Positions 28,198 through 35,483 of a DNA stretch of 64,000 nt are shown in pieces (position 1 is the first letter of the stretch; each line of letters opens with the position of its first letter). The stretch is from an uncultured Cytophagales bacterium (lineage in GTDB: Bacteria; Bacteroidota; Bacteroidia; Cytophagales; Cyclobacteriaceae), in the NCBI GenBank assembly GCA_913057175.1, contig CAJXNP010000011.1:62001-126000 (forward strand), given 5' to 3'. Position numbers and translations under genes: made by a program. The notes under the pieces are model-generated. The model saw nothing but the letters and a program-made list of their open reading frames with translations. It was not told the origin of the DNA and did not search any database.

Positions 28198-28874
28198 ACA
28201 GACTTTATCCTTTCTTCAAATTCAGATACTGTCAATGCATCTTTTACATCAAACGTACCGATTTTCTCCCGTCGCAGTTTTTTTAAATAAGCCCCCACCC
28301 CTAACTCAATCCCAACATCTCGTGCCAGGCTTCGTACGTAAAAGCCTTTTGAACATGTTAACCTGAATCGGATTTCCGGCAAATTTATATCGGTTATTTC
28401 AAAATTCTCAATTCTTACGGGTTTTGATTTAATTTCCACTTGTTCTCCATTTCTCGCAAAATTATAAGCTCTTTTCCCTGAAATTTTTATTGCAGAATAA
28501 ACTGGAGGAGTCTGGAGAATATCTCCTGAAAAGATTTTAGTTAATTCCAAAATATCTGATTCTTTTATTTCACTAATATCTTTTTCACTATCGATTTCAG
28601 TTTCCAGATCGTAAGAAGGTGTTGTTTTGCCGATTTCAATTGTTCCTGTGTATTCCTTTGGCAAACCCTGATAGAGTTCTATTGATTTCGTTTTTTTACC
28701 AGCACAGACAATCAGCAAACCGGTAGCCAAAGGATCCAATGTGCCTGCATGACCGACCTTTTTTACTTTCAGAAGGCTGCGCACTTTACGAACGACATCA
28801 AATGAGGTCCATTTAATTTCTTTGTCAATTAGTAAAACTGCCCCTTCTTCCTGAATGTTCTCCGGAATCACCAT
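28194..28874 (-). CDS. truB: tRNA pseudouridine(55) synthase
   Basis: 226 residues, short because it lacks the C-terminal PUA extension, as usual in Bacteroidota. The catalytic motif VGHAGTLDPLATGLLIVC carries the nucleophile (D47); KEYTGTIEIGKTTPSYDLE, QTPPVYSAIKISGKRAY and CSKGFYVRSLARDVG are the other conserved blocks. It isomerises U55 in the T-loop of tRNAs. It sits directly after uppP (adjacent stop and start) and overlaps ribF. Confidence 0.97.
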   Translation of the reverse strand: MVIPENIQEEGAVLLIDKEIKWTSFDVVRKVRSLLKVKKVGHAGTLDPLATGLLIVCAGKKTKSIELYQGLPKEYTGTIEIGKTTPSYDLETEIDSEKDISEIKESDILELTKIFSGDILQTPPVYSAIKISGKRAYNFARNGEQVEIKSKPVRIENFEITDINLPEIRFRLTCSKGFYVRSLARDVGIELGVGAYLKKLRREKIGTFDVKDALTVSEFEERIKSV

Positions 28875-29672
28875 TTATCTTGATAAACTATAAATGATCG
28901 CTCCTATCCCTACTACCAGGCAATAAACAGCAAAATAGATAAGTTTTCCCCGGTTAACGATCTTAATCATTAATTGACAAGCGAAAAGACCGGAAAGAAA
29001 GGCAGCTACAAATCCAACAATCAACGCAATAGCCGAGACTCCTAAAGAAGCAACTGGCTTCCCGAGGTAATCAAGTAGCTCTAGAAAACTTCCACCAATA
29101 ATCGGAATAAGCACCATCAAAAAAGAAAATTTTGTAGATTCTTCTTTCCCAACTCCCAGTAAAAGAGAAGTGGAAATAGTTGCTCCGGATCTGGAAATAC
29201 CAGGCAGAATGGCAATGGCTTGAGCGATACCTATAATTAATGCACCACCAAATCCGACTTGTTTTTCTCCGGCCTTCTTGAAATTGGTAAATGTAAGAAG
29301 CAGAGCAGTAACGATGAGCATGGATCCAACAAGTAACATGTTGCCGGTGAAAACACTTTCTATTTGATCCTTGAATAATTTATACAAAATAAAAACCGGA
29401 ATGACAGAAATTAGAATTTTAAGAATATAATCTGTTTCAAAATTATATTTAAATTGAAACAGGCCGGCTATAAGTTTCATTATTTCTTTTCTGAAAATGA
29501 TAATCGTACTTAGAGATGTGGCTCCATGAACAACAACCGAAAAGATCAGGCTGTCTGTAACATCAACACCTAGCACTACCTTGCCTATTTCGATATGACC
29601 GGAGCTGCTTACTGGCAGGAATTCAGTTAACCCTTGAATAATTCCAAGGATGAATGCTTCGAACAGAGTCAT
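28875..29672 (-). CDS. uppP: Undecaprenyl-diphosphate phosphatase (BacA/UppP)
   Basis: 265 residues with eight hydrophobic segments. The first active-site motif GIIQGLTEFLPVSSSGH (10-26, with E17) and the second, LPGISRSGATIS (about 157-168, with the catalytic Arg and Ser), are intact. It dephosphorylates undecaprenyl pyrophosphate so that the carrier lipid can be reused for peptidoglycan and surface polymers. It overlaps the DUF3098 gene by 4 bp and abuts truB. Confidence 0.97.
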   Translation of the reverse strand: MTLFEAFILGIIQGLTEFLPVSSSGHIEIGKVVLGVDVTDSLIFSVVVHGATSLSTIIIFRKEIMKLIAGLFQFKYNFETDYILKILISVIPVFILYKLFKDQIESVFTGNMLLVGSMLIVTALLLTFTNFKKAGEKQVGFGGALIIGIAQAIAILPGISRSGATISTSLLLGVGKEESTKFSFLMVLIPIIGGSFLELLDYLGKPVASLGVSAIALIVGFVAAFLSGLFACQLMIKIVNRGKLIYFAVYCLVVGIGAIIYSLSR

Positions 29673-29890
29673 TCTTTATTTTCTTCCTTTGATTTATAAA
29701 AAATTGCAAAAAATTCAATCACAAATCCTGCAAAAACAATTAATGGGCCAAGTGTTAAACCAAGAAATCCAAAGCCATAAGGTTCGGTATCCAGTGTCAT
29801 AATGTAAAAACCCAGGATTAACGTGACAATCCCGACAAGCATTATGATATAATTTGCTTTTTTAAAAGGAAGATTATTGTTTTCGCTCAT
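29669..29890 (-). CDS. DUF3098 small membrane protein
   Basis: 73 residues with two hydrophobic segments (NYIIMLVGIVTLILGFYIM and LGLTLGPLIVFAGFVIEFFAIFY) and a charged C-terminal tail. It matches the small DUF3098 family that sits between ftsX and uppP in Bacteroidota. The position suggests a role in the envelope or divisome, but none is established. It ends in a 4-bp overlap with uppP and begins 1 bp after ftsX. Confidence 0.85.
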   Translation of the reverse strand: MSENNNLPFKKANYIIMLVGIVTLILGFYIMTLDTEPYGFGFLGLTLGPLIVFAGFVIEFFAIFYKSKEENKE

Positions 29891-29891
29891 T

Positions 29892-30779
29892 TCAATAAAG
29901 TTCGTCTAACGACAGTTTCAAATATTTGTTGACTGCTCTGTAAGTGCTAAAGACCGCCAGAGAAATTCCAGCAACCAGCAATAAAGCAAACAAAAGTAAT
30001 AAGTATTTTATATCGATCAAGACAGAAAGGTCGGGAATCTTTTGAACAAAGAAATACAACAATCCTCCGATAATAGCAGCCGAAAGAATCGCTGATAAAA
30101 TTCCATGTGAAAAAGACCTGGTCAAAAATGGTCGAATAATAAAGCTGGCCTTTGCTCCAACAAGTTGCATACTTCGTATCAAAAACCTTTGTGAAAACAA
30201 TGCCAACTTGATCGTATTATTGATGAGAATGATGATGGAAATAATTAAAAACAAAGAAAGTATTAAAAGCACGATGCTGATCTTAGCAAAATTATTATTG
30301 ATAGAATTAACAAGGTCTTCTACATAAGTGACTTCAAACACTCCATTCATTGATGATATTTGGGCCCGAACTTTCTGAAGGCTATCGGCTTGTTGATATT
30401 GGGGAGAGATGATGATATTAAATGCATCCCTCAAAGGATTATCCCCCAAAAACTCAGTAAAGTCCTCGCCGGTTTCATTCACAAATATCTCTGCTGCTTT
30501 ATCCTTTGAAATGAAATCCACATAAGCCCGGGATTCATCCCTCAAGACAAAATCCTTCTCAGAAATCCTTTTCTGTATCTTTATTCTCTCAGTTTCAGTG
30601 ACTGATTTATCCAGATAGACCTGTAATTGTACCTGTCCACGAATATTTTGAGAAAGTTGATTGGAAAACAAAAGCAAAAGCCCAAAAATCCCAATGGCCG
30701 AAAGAGCGATTGTTATGCTAAAAACCACACTCACAAATGGATAACTCCCCAGCTTCTTTTTCTTCTTAATCTTTTCCAA
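29892..30779 (-). CDS. ftsX: Cell division ABC permease FtsX
   Basis: 295 residues with the FtsX layout: a basic N-terminus (KIKKKKKLGSYP), TM1 (VVFSITIALSAIGIFGLLLLF), an extracytoplasmic domain of about 115 residues (with VQVYLDKSVTE and NPLRDAFNIII), and three C-terminal membrane segments of the FtsX/MacB fold. With FtsE it controls peptidoglycan hydrolases at the septum; ftsE is not in this operon, as is common in Bacteroidota. The start is TTG at 30779: an in-frame stop lies 9 bp upstream and there is no ATG. A good promoter lies 18-46 bp upstream. First gene of the ftsX-to-gldC operon. Confidence 0.93.
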   Translation of the reverse strand: MEKIKKKKKLGSYPFVSVVFSITIALSAIGIFGLLLLFSNQLSQNIRGQVQLQVYLDKSVTETERIKIQKRISEKDFVLRDESRAYVDFISKDKAAEIFVNETGEDFTEFLGDNPLRDAFNIIISPQYQQADSLQKVRAQISSMNGVFEVTYVEDLVNSINNNFAKISIVLLILSLFLIISIIILINNTIKLALFSQRFLIRSMQLVGAKASFIIRPFLTRSFSHGILSAILSAAIIGGLLYFFVQKIPDLSVLIDIKYLLLLFALLLVAGISLAVFSTYRAVNKYLKLSLDELY

Positions 30780-30796
30780 TAAAATTCAATTTTTTG

Positions 30797-30825
30797 CAAA
30801 ATTATGAATAATTCATTAATCCAAA
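30797..30825 (-). promoter_or_regulatory. Promoter of the ftsX operon (TTTG-N17-TAATTTTG)
   Basis: On the minus strand TTTG (30825-30822) is followed after 17 nt by TAATTTTG (30804-30797), close to the Bacteroidota -33/-7 consensus. Predicted transcription start near 30791 leaves a leader of about a dozen bases before the TTG start codon. Confidence 0.55.
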
Positions 30826-30862
30826 ATAAAAAAGGGTCTGATCTTCAGATCAAACCCCTTTT
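30826..30862 (-). terminator. Terminator of the sigma/anti-sigma operon
   Basis: A 10-bp stem (30834-30843 with 30848-30857) whose single non-Watson-Crick pair is a G-U only on the minus-strand RNA, flanked by A and U runs (AAAA before, TTTTTT after on the minus strand). It lies 24 bp past the anti-sigma stop and separates it from the ftsX promoter. Confidence 0.9.
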
Positions 30863-30885
30863 AAATTTATCAACAAATTATGCTA

Positions 30886-31854
30886 TTACTTTCTCAGTCT
30901 CTCTAACTCACCTATTAACTCATTATCGTTAATTTCCTTAAGAGGAGAGATTTTCATTTGATCGCTGTTCAACTCATAAAACTTGCCTTCATAATACAAG
31001 AAATATAGTTTGTTCTTGTTATTCTCCACTGTGTACTCGATGATCTCATAAGGCGTCTTATCAAAATCACCGTAAAGGAATAGTTTTTTGTTATAGAATT
31101 GATAATGGAAGTCCTTTTTGTTGTCTGAAATAGTTTCAACCTCGACCTTGTTTTCCATTACTTCATTAATGGCGTTCAATGAGCTATTAGAAACTTCAAA
31201 TGAATCATCTTTATGCTCAACGTTATCGTCAGCTATGCCTTCTACTGATTCAGGTCTGACAATATTTGGTGATGGAAGAGCTTTCGCTACTGGCTGGTTT
31301 TCTTCAGTAATTTCAGCCTTTTCAATGATCTCTTTGTCTTCCTTAACTTTATTTTTAGCTACATTCTTCTTTTCTTCATCAGCTTTGCTTTTCTCTTTAC
31401 CATCAGGTTTTTCAACAACAATCTCTTCCACTTCAAGACTTTCTTCTTCCAAAGGTGTCGGAGCTTCCGGAATTTCAGTTTCTTCCTGGGTTGATTTCTG
31501 AACTGAATCCGTATCCGTTACAGAAATTGTGTTTTCTACTTCAGGTTCATTGTTGAAGAAGGTAAAATAGGCTCCAAATCCTACCATAGTGGTGATAGTG
31601 ATCAAGGCAGCCACTTTTAAACCAATGTTTTGATATAAACTTGAAGAAGGCACCTGAATATTATTTAATCTTGCTTTTAACTCAGCCTTTCTGTTTTCCT
31701 GGATACCTTTTATAATTTCCTTTTGAAACTGGAATTCCTCCTGCAAGACAGAGTTATTCACTAACTGATTTTCAAAATTCAGCTTCTCAAGATCAGACAT
31801 CTCCCCTTCTAAATACCTTTCGACAAGTTCTTCGATGTTCGGGTTTTTATTCAT
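30886..31854 (-). CDS. Membrane-anchored anti-sigma factor-like protein
   Basis: 322 residues. The N-terminal 60 residues (IEELVERYLEGEMSDLEKLNFEN) match the helical, zinc-less anti-sigma domain seen in Bacteroidota; a single membrane helix spans about 78-100. The periplasmic part starts with a long low-complexity, Glu/Lys-rich linker (about 105-195) and ends in a compact beta-rich domain (FHYQFYNKKLFLYGDFDKTPYEIIEYT). The start lies 6 bp after the stop of the ECF sigma gene, so the pair should act as a signal-responsive switch in which the linker reaches into the periplasm. The signal is unknown; no TonB receptor is linked to this pair. Confidence 0.78.
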   Translation of the reverse strand: MNKNPNIEELVERYLEGEMSDLEKLNFENQLVNNSVLQEEFQFQKEIIKGIQENRKAELKARLNNIQVPSSSLYQNIGLKVAALITITTMVGFGAYFTFFNNEPEVENTISVTDTDSVQKSTQEETEIPEAPTPLEEESLEVEEIVVEKPDGKEKSKADEEKKNVAKNKVKEDKEIIEKAEITEENQPVAKALPSPNIVRPESVEGIADDNVEHKDDSFEVSNSSLNAINEVMENKVEVETISDNKKDFHYQFYNKKLFLYGDFDKTPYEIIEYTVENNKNKLYFLYYEGKFYELNSDQMKISPLKEINDNELIGELERLRK

Positions 31855-31860
31855 ATTTAG

Positions 31861-32400
31861 TTAATCTAAAAAATCACTTTTAGAGTATTTTGTCTTTACA
31901 AGCTCAAACAATTTTTGCTTGCACTTATATTTTTTTGTTTTTGCTGTGTCAGTGTTTGCATATCCAAGTTTTTCAGCGATATCCTGCATGGACAAACCAT
32001 CAAAATAATGATAGTTGAGAATTTTCCTGCAGGTTTCACCCAACTCATTTATGCATTCATGCACAATCTTTATTTTCTCTTCCTGTTCGTCGTTAATAAA
32101 CTCAACTCCGTCTTTTTCTTCGTTGGAAAAACGACTTTTCCTTTCAAGTTCTTTTCTCCATAGATTAAGACAAATGCTATAAACAAATGTGCTTATCTTA
32201 GAAGTAAGCACCAGATTTCCACTTACAGCTTTCTTCCAAAAAACAACCAATGCCTCCTGGAAAATGTCTTTTGCCTCTTCTTCCGTACCACTGTTTTTAA
32301 TAACCAGATTGGTCATCATCCTGTAATACTTCTTATAGAGATAGTCGAGGGCAGTCTCGTCTCCATGGCTTATTTTCTCTAAAACCTCCTGATCTTTCAT
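31861..32400 (-). CDS. ECF-type RNA polymerase sigma factor
   Basis: 179 residues with sigma region 2 (YKKYYRMMTNLVIKNSG, EEEAKDIFQEALVVFWKKA; about 24-62) and region 4 (ETCRKILNYHYFDGLSMQDIAEKLGYANTDTAKTKKYKCKQKL; about 122-165), with no region 1 or 3. It directs polymerase to a small regulon and is presumably held by the anti-sigma protein encoded 6 bp downstream. A strong terminator closes this two-gene unit. Confidence 0.93.
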   Translation of the reverse strand: MKDQEVLEKISHGDETALDYLYKKYYRMMTNLVIKNSGTEEEAKDIFQEALVVFWKKAVSGNLVLTSKISTFVYSICLNLWRKELERKSRFSNEEKDGVEFINDEQEEKIKIVHECINELGETCRKILNYHYFDGLSMQDIAEKLGYANTDTAKTKKYKCKQKLFELVKTKYSKSDFLD

Positions 32401-32475
32401 TTACCCTCTCTTTTTAATACAATATGAATATTTATAGTAACCAATCCTTTTAATACAATTATATAATTTTTTTTA

Positions 32476-33183
32476 CTAGCACATGAATGAGTTGTAAGGA
32501 ATAACCTGTTCATCCACTATTAAATATATCAAATCTCCAAATTTAACAGAAATCCTGTAATAACCGGTGAAATTACCAAAAGAAGGTAACACGGCACAGT
32601 TTTCAGAAAAATAGAAACAAGAAAGTCTCAGATTTTGTCTCCCTTTGCCATTAACGCTAATTGATGGATGAATATGTCCTGAAATATTGTACAATGATGG
32701 GGAAAAATCCCGAGGTTCATGGGTGAAATAAAATGGCCCCAGCTGAAACTCATCAACACAATGTAAGACAGGGTGATAATTTTGTACATCTAAAATATCA
32801 TGATTGCCCTTTACCAGGATAAAATCAACATCTTTTTCTAAAAGAAAAAAATCTCTGAGGTCATGCCATTCTTGGTTCAATTGACTATGAAAAAGATCCC
32901 CAACAATGATTGTTCTCTTTGGGCTGTACAATCTGATAAGTCTCCGTAAATTTTTAATATCATCATGATGAATGTTGTTTGGTATAGGTATTCCCGATTT
33001 TCTGAAATGACCCGCTTTACCAAAATGAATGTCAGACAAAATAAGTATTTGCTGATCCTCCCAAAAAATAGCTTTCAGGGGATCCAATATTAAATTTTGA
33101 TCTCTTATTTTTATCGGGAGCGATTTCAATACTAAGTTGCGCTTATCAAGCGGTATATTTATTGAATTTTTAAATGAAAACAA
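32476..33183 (-). CDS. PdeM-like metallophosphoesterase (ligase-associated DNA-damage type)
   Basis: Calcineurin-type phosphoesterase with the full metal-binding set: LSDIHFGKAGHFRKSGIPIP, VGDLFHS, VKGNHD, THEP and SGHIHP. Order and spacing match PdeM, the nuclease encoded with a DNA ligase, exonuclease and Lhr-like helicase in many bacteria; none of those partners is here. The frame opens at a TTG (33183) immediately back to back with the divergent DUF2147 ATG, which leaves no room for a ribosome site outside the other gene. Family members usually start about five residues before IKIRDQNLILDP, so the in-frame TTG at 33129 is a likely alternative start (217 residues). Confidence 0.85.
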   Translation of the reverse strand: MFSFKNSINIPLDKRNLVLKSLPIKIRDQNLILDPLKAIFWEDQQILILSDIHFGKAGHFRKSGIPIPNNIHHDDIKNLRRLIRLYSPKRTIIVGDLFHSQLNQEWHDLRDFFLLEKDVDFILVKGNHDILDVQNYHPVLHCVDEFQLGPFYFTHEPRDFSPSLYNISGHIHPSISVNGKGRQNLRLSCFYFSENCAVLPSFGNFTGYYRISVKFGDLIYLIVDEQVIPYNSFMC

Positions 33184-33615
33184 ATGAAGGCCTTATTTAA
33201 TCTGTTGTTTATTATTGTTTTTTCCCTGTCTGATCAATTAAATGGTCAAAATGCCGAAGATGATGTTGTTGGACTTTGGTATAATGAAGAGAAGACAGGC
33301 AAAATTGAAATCTTTGAAAAAGACGATCGATTTTTTGGAAAGATCACCTGGGTGAAATTAGAAGCTGGCGATAATGGATTGGATAATGAAAATCCGGATC
33401 CTAACCTTCGTACCCAGCCTTTGGTAGGACTGCTGATATTGAAAAATTTTGAGTACGATGATGGAGGTTACGAGAATGGCACTATATACGATCCTGAAAA
33501 TGGAAAAACATATAGCTGCGTTATGAAACTGGAAAACCCTGACAAATTGTATGTCAGAGGATATATTGGGATTTCTTTAATTGGCAGAACAACCTATTGG
33601 ACCCGAATTAAATAA
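33184..33615 (+). CDS. DUF2147 exported protein
   Basis: 143 residues: signal peptide ALFNLLFIIVFSLSDQLNGQ, then a lipocalin-like DUF2147 domain with VVGLWYNEEKTGKIEIFEKDDRFFGKITW, the QPLVGLLILKNFEYD strand, the GTIYDPENGKTYSCVMKL strand and the closing YIGISLIGRTTYWTRI. The domain occurs widely in periplasmic proteins of unknown function and probably binds a small hydrophobic ligand. Its ATG directly abuts the PdeM start on the other strand. A terminator follows about 100 bp after its stop. Confidence 0.88.
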   Translation: MKALFNLLFIIVFSLSDQLNGQNAEDDVVGLWYNEEKTGKIEIFEKDDRFFGKITWVKLEAGDNGLDNENPDPNLRTQPLVGLLILKNFEYDDGGYENGTIYDPENGKTYSCVMKLENPDKLYVRGYIGISLIGRTTYWTRIK

Positions 33616-33712
33616 AAAGAATTGCCTGAGTTTATCAAGCAACTCTTTCACTAACCCGAAATAAAATATTACCAACCGATCACTAATCCACCCCACTATA
33701 CTTATGTTTTCA

Positions 33713-33743
33713 TTTTCCTGAAAAAGATTCAGGAAAACTTTTT
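33713..33743 (+). terminator. Terminator after the DUF2147 gene
   Basis: A 10-bp perfect stem (33713-33722 with 33728-33737: TTTTCCTGAA/TTCAGGAAAA) with a 5-nt loop, followed by CTTTTT. Confidence 0.85.
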
Positions 33744-33869
33744 CAACTGATGAACTTATTCTTGTAAAAACAAAATTGAGACAGAAGACCCAAGTTTAAA
33801 TTTGAGCCACACTGTCCCAATTCAAGATTATTTGATTGAATTGATGTCAATTTGATAAATTAAGATTTA

Positions 33870-33902
33870 GAATAAAACGAGCAAACGCTTTTCGTTTGCT
33901 CG
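33870..33902 (-). terminator. Orphan minus-strand terminator
   Basis: CGAGCAAACG (33878-33887) pairs perfectly with CGTTTGCTCG (33893-33902) around a 5-nt loop. On the minus strand the stem is followed by TTTTATT, as in an intrinsic terminator; on the plus strand no U-run follows. No minus-strand gene lies upstream of it within the window, so it may end a non-coding RNA. Confidence 0.6.
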
Positions 33903-34441
33903 CTTCAACCACAATTATTTTAACCCTAAAACCTTAATACCTGCGTCTAAATAAACAGATGAAAGGCACAGTCAAAAAAAAAATAGCTAAACCACCTGTT
34001 TTTAAAGCTGAACAGCATAATTATCAGGTATTATCTGCATTTTGTAACCATTAAAAATCTCCGTATTCTTTTACTTTTTTGTTTAAATCGCTTAAAACGG
34101 AAATAAGCAAGTTAATTCAAGGAATAAAGTATAACTTTTTTTGATTTGCTATCAACCTGGAAGGTTAACGGCTAATACTCATTTGCAAAAAATTATAATT
34201 AAGTGATTTTCAGTTCACATCCGCTAATTACCACCTTATATACTACTACTAATAAAACAATTTGTTAATCGAGTTTATCCTGATTTTAAGAGCCTCTAAA
34301 AAATGCGCCTTTGTATTCTTAATGAAAAGGTGAATACTTTATAACATAATAAGGATGAAAAATTATCAAAATTAAGATGCAATGTTTAAAATTATTATAG
34401 CCTTTTTTGAAAGTTGTGAGTAAAAAAATTGAGGAATTTTC

Positions 34442-34449
34442 TAACTTTG
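34442..34449 (+). promoter_or_regulatory. Promoter -7 box for the LytTR regulator gene
   Basis: TAACTTTG matches TAnnTTTG. No well-spaced -33 TTG was found. The predicted start is about 10 bp before a strong palindrome, leaving a leader of about 140 nt. Confidence 0.4.
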
Positions 34450-34459
34450 GCCTTAATCT

Positions 34460-34486
34460 TATCTAAGTTTTAACAAAACTTGGATA
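34460..34486. promoter_or_regulatory. Palindrome in the leader of the LytTR gene
   Basis: TATCTAAGTTTT and AAAACTTGGATA form 12-bp arms with one T-G mismatch and a 3-nt centre. Just downstream of the predicted transcription start, it could be an operator or an RNA hairpin. A second hairpin (GCGCAAAATG / CATTTTCTGCGC, 34526-34553) follows. Confidence 0.5.
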
Positions 34487-34593
34487 GTAATTAATAAAAA
34501 AGACTGGAAACACCCTTATTAAAAGGCGCAAAATGATTGAACATTTTCTGCGCAAGATCTTTTGTATTTTAACTCCTTTAATACCAGTTCCAA

Positions 34594-35328
34594 ATGATTA
34601 AGTGCCTTATTGTTGATGATGAGCCGATAGGAATAAAAGTTATTGATAACCATCTTGGTAAAGTCGATGGCTTTACAGTTGTCAAAACTTTTTTAAGTGC
34701 AGTAGATGCTGCTGAATATCTACGAACAAATCAGGTCGATATCTTATTTTTAGATATAAACATGCCACAATTGAGTGGAATGGAAATGTTAAAGATCCTG
34801 GAAACCCCACCATTTGTTGTCATCACCACCGCTCATATGGAGTATGCATTTGACAGCTTTGAATTCAATGTTATTGATTACCTGATCAAACCAATTGATT
34901 TCACGCGCTTTATGAAAACCGTTAACAAAATTCACAAACTTTTTAATGCACAACCTCCACAAAAAGTGTTAAAAAACGGAGTAGGTATAGAAAAAAATAA
35001 CGAAATAATATTTCTAAAAGTCGATAAGAAAATTATCAAAATTCTGCTGGCTGATATTTTGTACATTGAAAGCCTGAAAGATTATGTGAGGGTATTTACA
35101 TCTCAAAGCAGCTATATTACACACATGAATCTTAACAAGATTACAGAAGCGCTTCCTTCAAATAAATTTTCAAGGGTTCATCGCTCATTTACCATCGCTT
35201 TGGATAAAATAAAAGCAATCGATGGAAATAGCATTGAGATTGCCGACAAGTCAATACCTATTGGAAGAAATTATTTAAAAGACACTAAAGAAAAAATCCT
35301 GACAAGGGGGATTTACAAGCCTGATTAA
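34594..35328 (+). CDS. LytTR-family response regulator
   Basis: 244 residues. Receiver domain (about 1-120) with the acidic pair CLIVDDEP, phospho-acceptor Asp in ILFLDINMPQLSG (about D54), VVITTAHMEYAF and the lysine in DYLIKPIDF. The DNA-binding LytTR domain (about 145-240) has FLKVDKKIIKILLADILYIESLKDYVRVF, the FSRVHRSFTIAL strand and IPIGRNYLKD. Such regulators usually pair with a membrane histidine kinase of the LytS/His_kinase type in the same operon; none is adjacent here, so the partner must be encoded elsewhere. The leader carries two hairpins. Confidence 0.95.
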   Translation: MIKCLIVDDEPIGIKVIDNHLGKVDGFTVVKTFLSAVDAAEYLRTNQVDILFLDINMPQLSGMEMLKILETPPFVVITTAHMEYAFDSFEFNVIDYLIKPIDFTRFMKTVNKIHKLFNAQPPQKVLKNGVGIEKNNEIIFLKVDKKIIKILLADILYIESLKDYVRVFTSQSSYITHMNLNKITEALPSNKFSRVHRSFTIALDKIKAIDGNSIEIADKSIPIGRNYLKDTKEKILTRGIYKPD

Positions 35329-35407
35329 TAGAATCATTTCCATTTCTTATTTAATTCAGAATTATATTTTGTTTAAGATTCTGATTCCAAAACTTCTGAA
35401 AGTTTCG

Positions 35408-35415
35408 TACCTTTG
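35408..35415 (+). promoter_or_regulatory. Promoter -7 box of the leu operon
   Basis: TACCTTTG matches TAnnTTTG and is followed by GC, as often seen. It predicts a leader of about 65 nt before the leuC GTG. No T-box, leader peptide or attenuator could be made out. Confidence 0.5.
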
Positions 35416-35483
35416 CAGGCCAAATCTCACTGATAACCATTTAGGAATAGAAAACAGAGTTTATAATTTAAAACATTAAGAAG

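Larger units (their letters stand above)
33616..34593. other. Gene-poor kilobase with hairpins and possible ncRNA
   Basis: No protein of recognisable family. It holds the DUF2147 terminator (33713-33743), a minus-strand terminator with no visible gene (33870-33902), a 32-codon plus-strand ATG frame (33959-34057) with a run of ten A and no clear ribosome site, a TAACTTTG promoter box (34442-34449), and two hairpins in the leader of the LytTR gene (34460-34486, 34526-34553). The 34060-34430 section is AT-rich without anything I can name. Confidence 0.5.

Noticed and set aside
33959-34057. 32-codon plus-strand ORF in the gene-poor region
   Set aside because: Contains a run of ten A, no ribosome site and no signal or domain; could be chance. 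Mentioned only in the region description.
35329-35483. Possible leader peptide, T-box or attenuator before leuC
   Set aside because: No Leu-rich short frame, T-box core or terminator/antiterminator pair could be made out.
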